A stretch of DNA of 64,000 bases from Siphonodentalium dalli (Eukaryota; Mollusca; Scaphopoda; Gadilida; Siphonodentaliidae): NCBI GenBank assembly GCA_032622095.1, contig CP136066.1, positions 63,084,609-63,148,608 on the forward strand, given 5' to 3'. The position numbers were made by a program, and so were the translations under genes. This document shows positions 12,119 through 23,850 of the stretch, one piece after another. Numbering within the stretch: the first letter of the stretch is position 1; every line of letters starts with the position of its first letter. The notes under the pieces were generated by a model. It saw nothing but the letters and a program-made list of their open reading frames with translations. It searched no databases and was not told the DNA's origin.

Positions 12119-12520
12119 AATTTATATACAGAGATATGTTCGCGCGAATTCGAACAATGTTGTATAGTTTGCATTTCGTAATTGTATGGATGGCCATCAT
12201 GGTTTAATTATTGCTGTGTGTGCACTAATTTGAGCTGCATATTAGATGACGTACATCCATTGGTGATTATCGTTGTATCACGCATGCATCGCCAAAATCC
12301 TCAAAATTATCGATAAGTAATACGTCGTAAACGTTCATAAAAGCTCATAACCGAGAACGTTTCGGTGATGCACTAAAAAACACACCCATCAGAATTCAAC
12401 GCACTTTCTTCTGTTTTGCTATGGGCGTCTTGTCTGGCTGGTTATCTTCTCGTATCGGTTCTAGTTTCGTCTCGCTGTTTCTCTTTCATATATCAAAAGC
12501 TGGAACTATGCTTTCAATAG

Positions 12521-13312
12521 AGTCGACTGTGGCGTTTCAGTTTTTCTTGCTGGTTATATTCTAATTTCGCTGGTTCTCGTTTCGTCTCGCTGGATCTCTT
12601 TCATTACTTACATGTACAGGCACGCGTTATTGCCTCGTATATATTAAATTTGTTAACGTTTGCTGTCGTAAATAAACCGACTAAACGAAGAAAATATAGC
12701 GTGCCGCGATATACCGACTATTCAAGTAATCCAATACGGACTACTCGGTATTAAACATAAAACCGCGGTATGACTAAATACCGAAAACCCGCACGCAGCA
12801 CGGTGCGCCAATTCAAAGTGCGCTATTTCAAAACTGAGCGAAAAATAGTACTGCGCGAATTAAAATAAAGTATAGGTACAGGCGATCTAGCCGAAAAATG
12901 GGGGTCACTAATGGCAACACAAATGACTTTTAGTTCACTGGATAGCTGAATATGTACTGCATTAGACTAGCAATATTTTAGGAAAATCCAATTGGGAAAA
13001 TTTGATAAATTTGTGTTTTCATGGCAACGATGGATAATAAATGGGTATTTGGTCATTTTACATTAAATAGTGCGTATCGTGAATAATTTAATAACTACCC
13101 AAAAGTTTACACTGGTTTATGAAAAGACTTGTAATGGCCGACATTTCCACATATCCATGGTGACGTATAAAGGTCAAGGTTGTTGTTAAAAATCAGGATT
13201 TTTATCATTTAGCAGTCATATTTGCGACTGTCCTTGTTACGATTTATTACAAATAGCGATCACCAACACTATTTTATAAACTCCGGAATTCAGGTTCCGT
13301 GGGAAGGTTCAT
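12521..13312 (+). repeat. 785-bp direct repeat, left copy flanking a LINE
   Basis: Begins AGTCGACTGTGGCGTTTCAG and ends GGGAAGGTTCATTTGAAT. It matches 16455-17243 in the same orientation with only scattered differences across the whole length. Its right end abuts the first LINE-specific base. It includes the AATACGGACTACTCGGTATT block and the TACAGGCGA...AGGTCAAGG family segment. It has no coding content. Confidence 0.9.
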
Positions 13313-16148
13313 TTGAATTTGAATGTTTTCGACGAGGATGTATATAATGTATCCAACCATCGCCCTCTTCTTGTCGATGCCGACATACAATTTAGTCACC
13401 AGAACTCAAATAATGTTCAAAACACTCATTTGAGGTACAACTGGAAAAAAATTCAAAATAACCCAAACTTGATATCAAATTATGTAACTCGCTTAGAATC
13501 GTACCTGCTTCCGTTGGATACATATAACGCATTCCAGTCGAAAATAGATGATTTATACAATTCCATTGTTTCTGCTATAAATAGAGCAGCTAGAGAAATT
13601 ATCCCTACAAAATCCTTCAAAAGACACCTGAAGCCCTTCTGGAATGATATGCTCAGTGCGTTGCACCGGGAGATGACCGATGCCAGAAATAATTGGATTC
13701 AACATGGTCGGCCAGCTGACCCCAGCAACGCACTGCACATTACTTACAAAAGGACTAAATCTGACTTCCGCAGGGAATATCGTAAATGCTCGCAAAATTG
13801 TCTTGACGAATGTGTTAACAAGATAGATTCTTATGTAGAAATAGATCAAACTTCGTTCTTCAAACTCCTTAATGCAAAACGCGCGCGCCTTGGTACTCAA
13901 TCGCAGTCATATTTTGTATCTAACGATCATGTCATCAGAGATGACCAGGATATCGCCGACGAATGGATACATTACTACGAATCCATATATTTAACTCAAA
14001 TATACGATACCTCATTCAACGAAGACCATTATTCAAAAGTATCCCAATACGTATCAAATGAACTTTCCCACAATAATGCATCGGAATTTGATGAACTGTT
14101 GTGCTATCCGGTATCGGTCTCTGAAGTGATATCCGCATACAAATCTCTAAGCAGAAACAAAGCTGCAGGTCATGCCTCTTTGAACTATGAACACCTTATC
14201 TTTGGAGGTGAACATCTAGCCGGTTCGCTCGCTCACCTGTTTTCATTGATGTTTGAGTCAAGTTACGTTCCGCGCAATGCGAAGGTTGGAATCATATTTT
14301 CGCTATATAAAGACGCACCGAAGCCCAAAGAGTATTTTGATAGTTACAGGGCGATAACTCTACTCCCTGTACTGTACAAGCTTTTTGAAAGGATTGTATT
14401 ATCACGTTTGAAGCAAAACGCACCAAATAGTATTGCGGTCCATCCCCTGCAAAATGGATTTCAACAAAATATCAATTGCATGGCAACATCATACTTAGTA
14501 CAAGAATGTGTCTCCTATACATCCAATAACCACAGCAAACTATTTTCTTGCTTCTTGGATGCATGGAAGGCATTTGACACCGTGTGGATCGACGGTCTAC
14601 TATTCAAATTACACGAACGGAGCATCCGGGGAAAAAGCCTAAAAATAATTCATAACCTCCTTACTGGAATGAAATGTTCACTGTTATACAATGGTTACAA
14701 GTCGAAATGGATTGATGTATTGCACGGAACCAGACAAGGAGGTACATTATCTCCGATTTTCTACACCATTTACATTGATCAATTACTGTATGATCTTGAG
14801 CGCTCGGCATTTGGGCTAAAAATTGTGGAATAAATGTATGTTGCCCAACTCATGCGGATGATATGTTGTTACTGTCATTAACATCATCAGGGTTGCAGTC
14901 ACTCTGCTCGATCTGCAGCTCTTACAGCTCTCTTTGGCGTTACAAATGCAATGCCACAAAAAGTTATGTTATCGTTTTCAATGAATCAAAATCTGATTAC
15001 TCTAGTTCCCAGCGAAAATGGACTTTTGGCAAACAAGAAATGTCTGAAGTCACCTCTCTCACTCATTTAGGAATACCCATACAAAAGTTTAAATTCACAA
15101 TTTCCTTTGTAGACGAGATATGTACCAAAATAAGAGGTACATTTTCATGCTATAAAATGCAGGTATTTACGCAGGTGGCCTAACTCCAATGAGTTCACTA
15201 AAGATTTACAAATCTGTTATATTACCAAGAGGTCTTTATGGATCAGAACTGCTCACCAATCTTACGAACACTGATACTCTCAAACTGGAACGCATTCACC
15301 GTTTTTGTTTGAAACGTATTCAGTGATTGCACTTTCAAACCCGTACGGCTATGGTGGAGGGATTGCTTGGTATCCCATCACTCGGTATTTTCATTGTAAA
15401 ACGTAGGGTCTCATTGTATCATTCTTTGTGCAGCATGCATGATGACAAGGCTACCAAGCTGCTCTTCCTGCATCGCACAGCTGAATCTCAATTCGGCCAT
15501 GGAGGCCCTTTCATAAGGACAGTTGATTCGGATCTCGAAGATCTCAGAATTGGTTCCTTTTATTTGGAATTTTCATCGGAAGCAATCATACCTGTTAAGA
15601 ACCATTGGAAAACCATAGTTAATGAGGCGATCGGAGTTAATTCAAATAACCAATGGCAACACCTAGTATCAATGCAGAGTGATTTCGATCGTTTTTCCAT
15701 TTTCCAGGAAAAACTTCAAATGTCCCATATTTGGAAAGCATGTCACAAATTTCCCAAACACAAGAAGTGTTATTTTTTCATTGTCCAACTACTGTGTATG
15801 TTGAAATTTAAGGAAGATGTTTTATGCACAAGATGTGGTCAAGTTTATAATGACACAGTCAAACATGTTTTTCACGACTGTGACTTTCTTAGCAACTCAA
15901 TAAATGACGCTTGGTATCGTTTTTTGTCCCATTTTCATATAGACTGTTTTATGTGTATTGATAGAATTCCTCCCTCCAATCAAATGCTCATGTTTATTGG
16001 GCACATCCCAAATGCTCTATTCGACATAGCTGAAGATGCCCTCGCCATAGTCGATTTTTTCGTGATAGAGGCCACGCAAATTTGGCATTATTGGATAACT
16101 GGAACTCCCGGCTGTGCATCAGAGATCGTCCTGAGAGACGTGATGTGA
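13313..16148 (+). pseudogene. Non-LTR retrotransposon ORF2: EN end, RT, C-terminal zinc motif
   Basis: The frame opens inside the end of an APE-type endonuclease (VSNHRPLLVDADI, the SDH motif with Asp to Asn) and continues open to 14833 through a LINE reverse transcriptase: KSLSRNKAAGHASLNYEHL, DSYRAITLLPVLYKLFER, FLDAWKAFDTVW at about 14550 and GTRQGGTLSPIFYTIYIDQL at about 14726. A stop and frame change follow. The catalytic motif then appears as HADDM at 14851 in another frame. A further frame change lies near 15180 and an in-frame TGA at 15324. The C-terminus to 16148 has the Cys/His cluster CTRCGQVYNDTVKHVFHDC. The 5' part, including most of the endonuclease, is missing. The copy is inactive but fairly recent. 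Confidence 0.87.
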
Positions 16149-16454
16149 AATAAATACATGTATGCAAGCGATGTTTTCATGTTGAATAAGAATGAAGGCA
16201 ATATCTTTAATTTAGTTTTGTATTCTTCTTATGCGTAAAAGCATTAGTCTCTTTTCCTCTATGTTTACATTTTGTTTTCTGATATCGCGGTTTTCCACGT
16301 TTTCAGTCAATTTAAGTTGCCAAGATGTAATTATGCATTCCTGTATAAAATCTGTTTTTGCCTGTGGCAATTCATGTATTTGTATATATGTTTAAAATTG
16401 ATTGTAAGTTTGTATCGAACTCTTCAAATATGGAGGATAATAAAGATATATAAT
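16149..16454 (+). other. 3' UTR of the LINE
   Basis: Non-coding tail between the LINE stop codon and the right 785-bp repeat. It ends in an A-rich segment, GGATAATAAAGATATATAAT, directly before AGTCGACTG. This fits the 3' end of a target-primed insertion. Confidence 0.6.
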
Positions 16455-17243
16455 ACAGTCGACTGTGGCGTTTCAGTTTATCTTGCTGGTTATATTCTCA
16501 TTTCGCTGGTTCTCGTTCGTCTCGCTGGTTCTCTTTCATTACTTACAAGCACGCATTATTGCCTCGTATATATTAAATTTGTTAACGTTTGCTGTAATAA
16601 ACCCGACTAAAAGAAGAAAATATAGCGTGCCGCCATATACCCACTATTCAAGTAATCCAATACCGACTACTCGGTATTAAAAATAAAACCGCGGTATGAC
16701 TAACTACCGAAAAACCGCACGCAGCACGGTGCGCCAATTCAAAGTGCGCTATTTCAAAACTAGCGAAAAATAGTACTGCGCGAATTAAAATAAAGTATAG
16801 GTACAGGCGATCTAGCCGAAAAATGGGTGTCACTAATGGCAACACAAATGACTTTTAGTTCACTGGATAGCTGAATATGTACTGCATTAGATTAGCAATA
16901 TTTTAGGAAAATCCAATTGGGAAAATTTGATAAATTTGTGTTTCCATGGCAACGATGGATAATAAATGGGTATTTGGAAATTTTACATTAAATAGTGCGT
17001 ATCGTGAATAATTTAATAACTACCCAAAAGTTTACATTGGTTTATGAAAAGACTTGTAATGACCGACATTTCCACATATCCATGGTGACGTATAAAGGTC
17101 AAGGTTGTTGTTAAAAATCAGGATTTTTATCATTTAGCAGTCATATTTTCGACTGTCCTTGTTACGATTTATTACAAATAGCGATCACCAACACTATTTT
17201 ATAAACTCCGGAATTCAGGCTCCGTGGGAAGGTTCATTTGAAT
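16455..17243 (+). repeat. 785-bp direct repeat, right copy flanking a LINE
   Basis: Same-orientation partner of 12521-13312. Its left end abuts the LINE 3' end and its right end runs into unique sequence (GGATATCGATATATG). The layout target-LINE-target is that of an insertion with an extremely long target duplication. It could also come from insertion between pre-existing tandem copies, which is plausible because a diverged third copy follows at 17465-17690. Confidence 0.9.
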
Positions 17244-17464
17244 GGATATCGATATATGCATTAGAAACTATAGCAGTTTGAAATATGTGGCGACAACATT
17301 TTTATGTACAACAAGACATATCTTGGAATATTTATATAGATTGTTGAGACAAAATAATCGACATAACAGGTCAGAATATATGCAAGTGTGTGTAAACTGG
17401 TTGCAACGCAGATGTCTTTTGGGACACTGGATAGTTAAAAGTCTACTGCTTTAGATTATGTTTT

Positions 17465-17690
17465 ATTTAGGAATATCCAATTGGGACAAATTTGTTAAAT
17501 TTGAGTTTCCATAGCAACTATGGCTAATAATCGGATATTTGGAATAAATCGTATGTATCGTGAATAATTTAATAAGTACCTAAAAGTTTACATTGGTTTA
17601 TGGACAGACTTGTAATGGTCGATATTTTCAAATATCCAAGGTAACCTTGAAATGTCAAGGTCACGTATAAACGTCAAGGTCATGAAAGAA
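17465..17690 (+). repeat. Diverged third copy of the AGGTCAAGG family segment
   Basis: Shares word order with 16905-17110: ATCCAATTGGGA, CATAGCAACTATGG, TATCGTGAATAATTTAATAA, AAAAGTTTACATTGGTTTAT, GTCAAGG. Divergence is greater than between the two 785-bp copies, so it is older. Confidence 0.75.
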
Positions 17691-18030
17691 TTAAGAAAAT
17701 GGAGATTCAACTCCATTCTGGCGATGCTATGCTGCTAAACTGATAATATATGCAAGAATTATGAAGATGGAATTTCATCTTGATTTTAGCGGTGCTAAAC
17801 TGCTTATTAATGACAACCACAAGAAAATATAATTGCAAACTCGATTCTAGCAGTGCTATGCTGCTAAACTGATAGTTAATGAAAAACTTAAGAAAGCGGT
17901 TTTTCAACCCGGATTCTAGCGATGCTATGCTGATACATGCACTACTAATACATGCACATGAAAGAATTAAGAAAATTGAATTTCAAACTCAATTCTAGTG
18001 GTGCTATGCTGCTAAACTTCTAATAGATTT
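17685..18030. repeat. Tandem repeat of about 75 bp
   Basis: About four to five copies with the order AATTAAGAAAAT, CAAACTCGATTCTAGC, GGTGCTATGCTGCTAAACTG, TAGTTAATG. Copies lie near 17690, 17760, 17820, 17885 and 17965. The minus-strand frame across them is a repeat artefact. Confidence 0.7.
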
Positions 18031-18949
18031 ATGAAATAAATCTTGTTTCGATTAAGATTTTGGAGTTATAACCGAAAAGTTTGAAGATAATTTCTATAAC
18101 GCGCGTAGCTATTTCTTATAATTTAAATCGTCATTTCACAGGAGAACCACCAAAAGTAGAAGTTAGAAGTATAACTAGCGTAACAATGACACTATTTCCG
18201 ACAAAAAAGACACGTTAAGTTGAAAGAGACACTTGTCACTCAAAAATTGTGTTGGACAATTTCCACCTGGTGGCCATTTCAGTCCAATATATTGACAAAA
18301 AGTAGGAAGATATGCAAATATTGTTCCAAAAACAATAAATTCCCCCAATAAATTGTTTGAAAATCAAACTACAAGAATATTTTCAACCTACTGTTGGTGT
18401 GAAATTTCCAAGTAATGTTGTCTTGCGTTCTTATTTCTTGTAGTATCACAGGAACATGCAGGCTGCATATAAATGTGATTGGTATGTGCTTTGATGTGAG
18501 CAAAACCAGTGTTTTCAACTTTTTCCGAACGACCTTTAAGTGTGACCTTGACCTATACAAATAACAGGTGACATTTACCTATATGTACACGTACATGAAC
18601 TATCTTACCCAGACCAATTATATTCTTAGATATGACCTGTTTTCCCATGGGAACAATAATATCTACATTTTCTGTACATTTTTTGCTCACTACAACAGGG
18701 CTAATAAATAATGGACAATTCATAAGCATTTCAACGGTATATAACAATCCTATATGTACGAATTGTCATTAAACTTCTTCCTCTAATGGCCGCTCACCTA
18801 TAACCATGTATCTGGTCAAAATACTACACAATTGTGCTTATCACGAAAGGGTACCACCAACTTTGAAGGTCTATATCTCTTCAATGAGTTGATATTATTG
18901 GAAAAACTATATGTCTGCACTAAGCGGTGGTCCTCCAAATTACTTTATA

Positions 18950-19330
18950 TATATTTTCGTCTCTCTACATCTTTAATTTCAATAAAGTGGGTCGAAGTGA
19001 CCTTGACATTGACCTTTACATATGACCTTCACCTTCCCAAGAGGTGAACCTCATTTCAAAAGTTAGACAACAATAGGTGTTCATATTAACCAACATATTT
19101 TTTGAAATAATTGAAACAGTTCTCGCCACACACGCAATTTAACAAATATTTCCTAGTAAGTTAAAATCACCCCTCGTTGCCATGGACACAGACATTTTGA
19201 TATTTGTTCCAAATAGTGCTCTCTAAAATGTGTGTATGTTGCATACATTGTCTTACTCTACATGATGGCACCTTTGGCATTTGTGTTGCAATTAGTTCCG
19301 GGTTCAACCCTAATTCGCCTGTACTATAAG
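18950..19330 (-). repeat. Inverted repeat copy, right (AGGTCAAGGT family)
   Basis: Reverse-complement partner of 10950-11260, with matching blocks CTTCCCAAGAGGTGAA, GTTCTCGCCACACACGCAAT, AATCACCCCTCGTTGCCATG, ATGATGGCACCTTTGGCATT and CAACCCTAATTCGCCTGTA. With its partner it encloses about 7.7 kb of the GCNT intron, including the LINE and the hAT remnant. Confidence 0.85.
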
Positions 19331-20509
19331 GTAGTCGGACAAGAATGGTCCGTTTTTCTGGATTATTCGTCATATTTTGTCCAAGAAAGACTATAGTTAG
19401 TCAAGTATGCACTGATATGGAATAATGGCTACAACTGAACTATCAGTGCTTGACAACACCGCTTTCGAAGAATGGCTGTGATGACTATTGTGTCTTAATA
19501 GACATAAACATTGATGTTTAATCTTAAAAAGTTATTCTTAGATGCACCCAAATACATTATTTGACAGTTTCCTTCATCTTCGCTCACTTATAATAATGAT
19601 TCATGATATTGGTGGCCCTCACATATGCAGGTAAATTACATGCCACAATTTCAGATTATTGACAGTGCTTCAATGTTAGAACAGTTCTCAATAGTTTGTT
19701 ATTTCATGAAATTGTACTTGTAATTTCCACATACTGTGGAATTGAGTTCCACACCAGCCTTCAGATTGTATCTTGCGGTGTAGCACATCGGTGCGGTAGA
19801 GTTCTGATCCTTATCATAAATGTTGTATTGTGTATTTATCACACACAATACTACACATGTCACTGGGTGTTATGGTGCCAGAATATGAGCGGCAACATGC
19901 CTATAAAATTCATCAAGTCATGAGAATTTAAAAACAGATGTACATGTATCGGTGCTACTGAATTTGCTTTCAAAAGTCCTGTATGATTCATTCTTGTGAG
20001 ATAATTTAATTCTATGCACAGGCAAATTCCAGTAGGGTGGAACTACAGTTATTATATCTCGCCTATACCCATTGTTAGCTGTGGTACAGATGCATTTTAT
20101 AAGCATGTTTGCGTTTTCTGGCACAGTATATCTATTTGGCTTTATGCATGGGACTCAATTCAAAACAAGCAAGGCATATTTACCAGTGTGTGACATCTGT
20201 CCGAAACTAGCATCCAAATATATGTCATGAATCAATCTCGCAACATCCCATGCACGTGTTGCATTCCATAGCTCTGGTAATGGGTGACACTATATATGCT
20301 GTAATGTATCTCCCAAAAACTGTGTAAAAGATAGCCATATACATGTGGATAAATGCATGACATATTGACAGCTGTACGTGTGAACGTACACAAATGAACA
20401 CATGGTGGTGGCTGGGATGTGTCGATAAGGGGAGTCTCTCCCAACGTTGGTCAGGATAATCAACAGTTGACAGTTCATGCCTGGCATTAGTTGGAAATTT
20501 TAAACCACA

Positions 20510-20970
20510 TATGTGACCCACCATATCAAATCCAGTCGGAAGTCAGGATTTTTTTACCCTGTGCAAATGCATTATCTTATATATGCGAGTCGACCATAGG
20601 TCGCCTCGCATATATAAGATATGCATTGGCCTAACAATGTTTTACAATTTTAATAATTTGTTCTTGTATTCTTTAACATTTTATAATTTCACCCATACAG
20701 AGCCCCAGACAAACATGAGCAGACGACACTCTTATATGTGCTTCTATATGTGTGGGGCTCCATGCAGGGTAATGAATGTTTTTTTAATTTTATGTCCTTT
20801 AAATTGTAAGAAACATTTATTTAAAAAACATGATAAAAAATTGTTAAGCCAATGCATTCTCTTATATATGCGAGGCGACCTATGGTCGACTCGCATATAT
20901 AAGAGAATGCATTGGCACAGGGTAAAAAAATCCCGACTTCCGACTGGATTTGATATGGCGGGTCACATAT
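20510..20970. mobile_element. 461-bp inverted-repeat element with palindromic subtermini
   Basis: The left end reads ATATGTGACCCACCATATCA, continues AATCCAGTCGGAAGTCAGGA and TTTTTTTACCCTGTGC, then enters a near-perfect palindrome (20566-20628). The right end is the reverse complement of all this with a second copy of the palindrome (20852-20918). The terminal repeats therefore span roughly 120 bp each. The interior is AT-rich with a weak hairpin GAGCCCC...GGGGCTC (20700-20760) and no transposase. A non-autonomous DNA element is the best reading. Confidence 0.82.
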
Positions 20971-20989
20971 CATAAGTTAAAGGGCGAGT

Positions 20990-21100
20990 TGTTGCCGGAT
21001 ACGGTGTCATATGAGGCGAAGTGAGATTAATATCGGGCGAGGTGCGAGCCGAGCCCGATATTAATCTCGCTGAGCCTCATATATCACCGTAGCCGACAAT
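20990..21100. repeat. Hairpin, arms of about 47 bp
   Basis: GTTGCCGGATACGGTGTCAT through GAGATTAATATCGGGC at 20991-21038 is mirrored by GCCCGATATTAATCTC through CACCGTAGCCGACAA at 21053-21099, with a loop of about 14 bases and a few mismatches. It lies only about 20 bp from the element at 20510-20970. Confidence 0.85.
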
Positions 21101-21960
21101 TACGAGTCCTGTAACGATTTGATCATGCTTGCCATGTGAGAATTTGAATTACTTGTACGAAGTTTATAGACTCTAGTAAGTTAAATGTGTCGTCTAGGGC
21201 CATTAACGTGTGAAACGTCATATTGACGCGCCATGGTCGTTGAACGTCGACGCATTGAGGCTATGTCTATCACCAGCAGTGGGACTACATATTGAGTTTG
21301 CTAGTTACTGTATGAGTCTTTAGAATTCCTCAAATATATCACATGCAGGTTTCGGTACATGGTACTATGTCTTTAAATTCACACAAAATGATTTTCGACA
21401 TATGTCCCTTCTTTTTTTGGCGCCAAATACACCGAGAATATCCCCGAGGCGGCAAAGTTCTAGGAAATACAATATGGCGTCTATCGACCACATATGAATC
21501 CATACCCCCTGTGGGTTTCAATATGGGGTCGGTGACAATCAAGGTGAACCTAATATGCCATCATCGCCTATGAGTAGATCTCCGTTCCCATTGGTCAATC
21601 TAATAGGCCAGCATGATAAGGGTTGATATTGTTCTCATTGCGTGATATTCGAACCAGAATATTTTTATATATGTTGTTTTAGACTAAAAATAGCATATTT
21701 TATACCTTTTGTCAAAGTTTGGTCCAAGTTTGGTCCGAAATGGCTATTAGTTTGAAATAAATATTCCAACTTTAGGGGTGTCAGAGGTTGGAAATATCCA
21801 ACAGTTTGAAAGCTTGAGGTACCATGCAGTTACAACTGGAACGTTTGAACCCAAGGGGGGTGGTACAAATGGATTGGTCTGGATCACGGAATATTTCAAG
21901 GTGTAGACAGCCACGTCACTCGGTGATGGATAGATCTGACATATGTCCTTTTCCTTTCAG

Positions 21961-22265
21961 GTTCTTCGGATACAACGAAAGACGATTATTCTCTGAAGCC
22001 TTTTGTCGCTAGATATAAACTATGGGAGCCTACTTGTGGGGGGAAACAAGTTCGCAGTGTATGTGTAAACGGCATCACCGATTTGCCCAAACTGTACACG
22101 TCGAAAAAGCTGTTTGTGAATAAACTGTATTACGACTTCCAGCACTATTCATACGATTGTCTGGAAGAATGGAATTTCAATCGGAGTAGAGATTATTACA
22201 GTGGGACTTTGTTCTTCAATGATTCTTACTACAGAAACTTGGACTTTGTAAAAAATAAATTTTAG
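21961..22265 (+). CDS. Core-2 GlcNAc-transferase gene 1, last exon
   Basis: A pyrimidine tract ending CCTTTTCCTTTCAG precedes GTTCTTCGG. The first two bases complete the Gly codon left by the exon ending at 9955, so the two exons splice in phase 1. About 101 codons then run to TAG at 22263-22265. Family landmarks are KPFVARYKLWEPTCGGKQVR, SVCVNGITDLPKL, a Lys-rich stretch, LFVNKLYYDF and the closing YDCLEEWNF, matching the cysteine-containing C-terminus of GCNT enzymes, where these cysteines form lumenal disulfides. The ATG at 22083 is internal. This completes the catalytic domain of gene 1. Whether the gene is active cannot be judged without its first exon. Confidence 0.87.
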
Positions 22266-22699
22266 CTTAAAATGCAATACATGGTTATGTGAGTTTTTAT
22301 TTTATTTTTGCTTGCTTGTTTGTATTATTTTACATATATCTATTATTTGTCTATCTAACTAACTGCTCAAAATTGTTAATCACCGTAGTCATATTGTTAT
22401 TTCGGAATAATAATTGGTAAATTATACTTGCGTGGTGTAACTGAGGAAGTATATTGTTTTTCCATTGTGGCGGTTTTCCGTTTAACTGGAAATACCCAGA
22501 AACTAATGGCAATATGAACGCGAAATCTCCAGTGAATGTAGGCATCTAAGGCCTACTGAAATTAAAGGTATCCGGATTTCGGCCCAACGTTTTTTCGGAG
22601 TTATCGCCCTTTTACAATTATTATACTTCCATGGTGTAACCAAGGATGTTTATTGTTTTTCTATTGAGGCAGTGTTCCATTTAATTGGAAATATCGCCC

Positions 22700-23850
22700 T
22701 TTTACGATTATTATACTTCCATGGTTTAGCATGGAAGTATATTGTTTTTGTGATTTTTCCTTTTTCTCTATTATTATTATTCTCCTTCTTAGCAATTTTA
22801 TAATGATCATAGCTCATTAAGTACAATAGTTAGAAATCTGAAACTTTGTATGTATATATATGTATACAAGCTCTAGTGCTTAGGCCTATTGATAATAATG
22901 TCCTCACTTGATTTGCAGAGTTATCTCCCTTTATGTAAAAAATTGGGGTTTTCAGAACTTCGAAAATATAAGGAGTACAGCGCTGAAATTTGGTCGATAT
23001 ATACATCTTGATATCCACTGAAGCATGAGCTCATCATAAACTTTGTCCGTCTTTCCTTTCAAGAGTTATCTCCCATAAATAGGTCAACCTCGAAAACATT
23101 CTGATCGCCTGTCCTCACACATTAAGAAAGATAGCTGGATTTAGTTTCTATGGTAGTGCTGGCCGTTGTGAATATACTACACAAAAAAAATTGACAGGGT
23201 CGGACATTACATTTTTGGGTTGGAGTGGGAACGAAATTTTTCAAAAAACAATATTGCTGTCGATTCACACCAAACTCGATACATCGAACCCCTGTATCAA
23301 GGCGTTCGTGCAGATGAACGAATTTTGAAAATCCACTTAGAAATACCAGAGTTATGGCCCTTCGAAATTCATGTTTGTGGAATTGACTGCTTGTAGCCAG
23401 ATCTAATCCGAAACGGTCAGAACGTGTGGCTTATATCATATGCATTTGTTTTGAGCTATGTGAGGACACCAAATGAGCCAAATTTCGTGACTGTCTGATC
23501 AGATTTGGGTATTCTGGGGGAGGGGTGATCACTGGTTCAAAAAATTATTTGTTTGCCAAATTGGACCAAACTCAGAATATATTATCTATGGAACGCGCTG
23601 ATCCAAAACTGAAAGAATTTTGAAAATCCATTGACAAATACCAGAGTTGTGCTTATTTGTACTTCAGACACATTTGGGGTTAGAGTTATATCTGGGTTCG
23701 GTTTTATGGCCAGGGTTAGGGTTATAGCCAGGCTTAGGGTTAGTGTTATGGCAACAATAAGGGTTGAGCTTTTGATTTAAGGTTAGCAAAATCGAACGGG
23801 ACTGCCTATTATAATTATACTTCCATGGTTTAGCATGGAAGTATATTGTT
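22700..23850 (+). mobile_element. Block bracketed by identical hairpin repeats
   Basis: At 22711-22738 and 23817-23845 the sequence is ATACTTCCATGGTTTAGCAT followed by GGAAGTATATTGTTTTTGT, in the same orientation, each forming a short hairpin. The interval contains clauses such as GAGTTATCTCCCTTTATG and CCAGAGTTATGGCCC, typical of dispersed non-coding repeats, but no ORF. This may be one element with hairpin ends or two independent copies of a short repeat. Confidence 0.4.
23665..23775 (+). repeat. Degenerate interstitial GTTAGGGTTA-type repeat
   Basis: Words GGGGTTAGAGTTAT, GGCCAGGGTTAGGGTTAT, AGCCAGGCTTAGGGTTAG and AAGGGTTGAG follow each other over about 110 bases. This resembles a decayed TTAGGG telomeric-type array but with intervening GGCCA/AGCCA spacers, so it is more likely a local minisatellite. 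Confidence 0.55.

Larger units (their letters stand above)
9956..21960 (+). other. 12 kb intron of GCNT gene 1, filled with repeats
   Basis: The interval between the two in-frame GCNT exons starts GTGGGT and ends TTCCTTTCAG. It contains inverted repeats, a hAT remnant, a LINE bracketed by long direct repeats, tandem repeats, an inverted-repeat element and a hairpin, all listed separately. The stretches 9960-10900, 18030-18900 and 19340-20500 show no gene and no element I can name. A poly-A run lies at 10182-10195. Confidence 0.75.

Noticed and set aside
12521-17243. LTR retrotransposon reading of the two 785-bp repeats
   Set aside because: The enclosed RT is of non-LTR type with an endonuclease end and C-terminal zinc motif, and no integrase, protease or primer site was seen.
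23665-23775. True interstitial telomere
   Set aside because: Only a few TTAGGG words occur, with spacers and no long uniform run.
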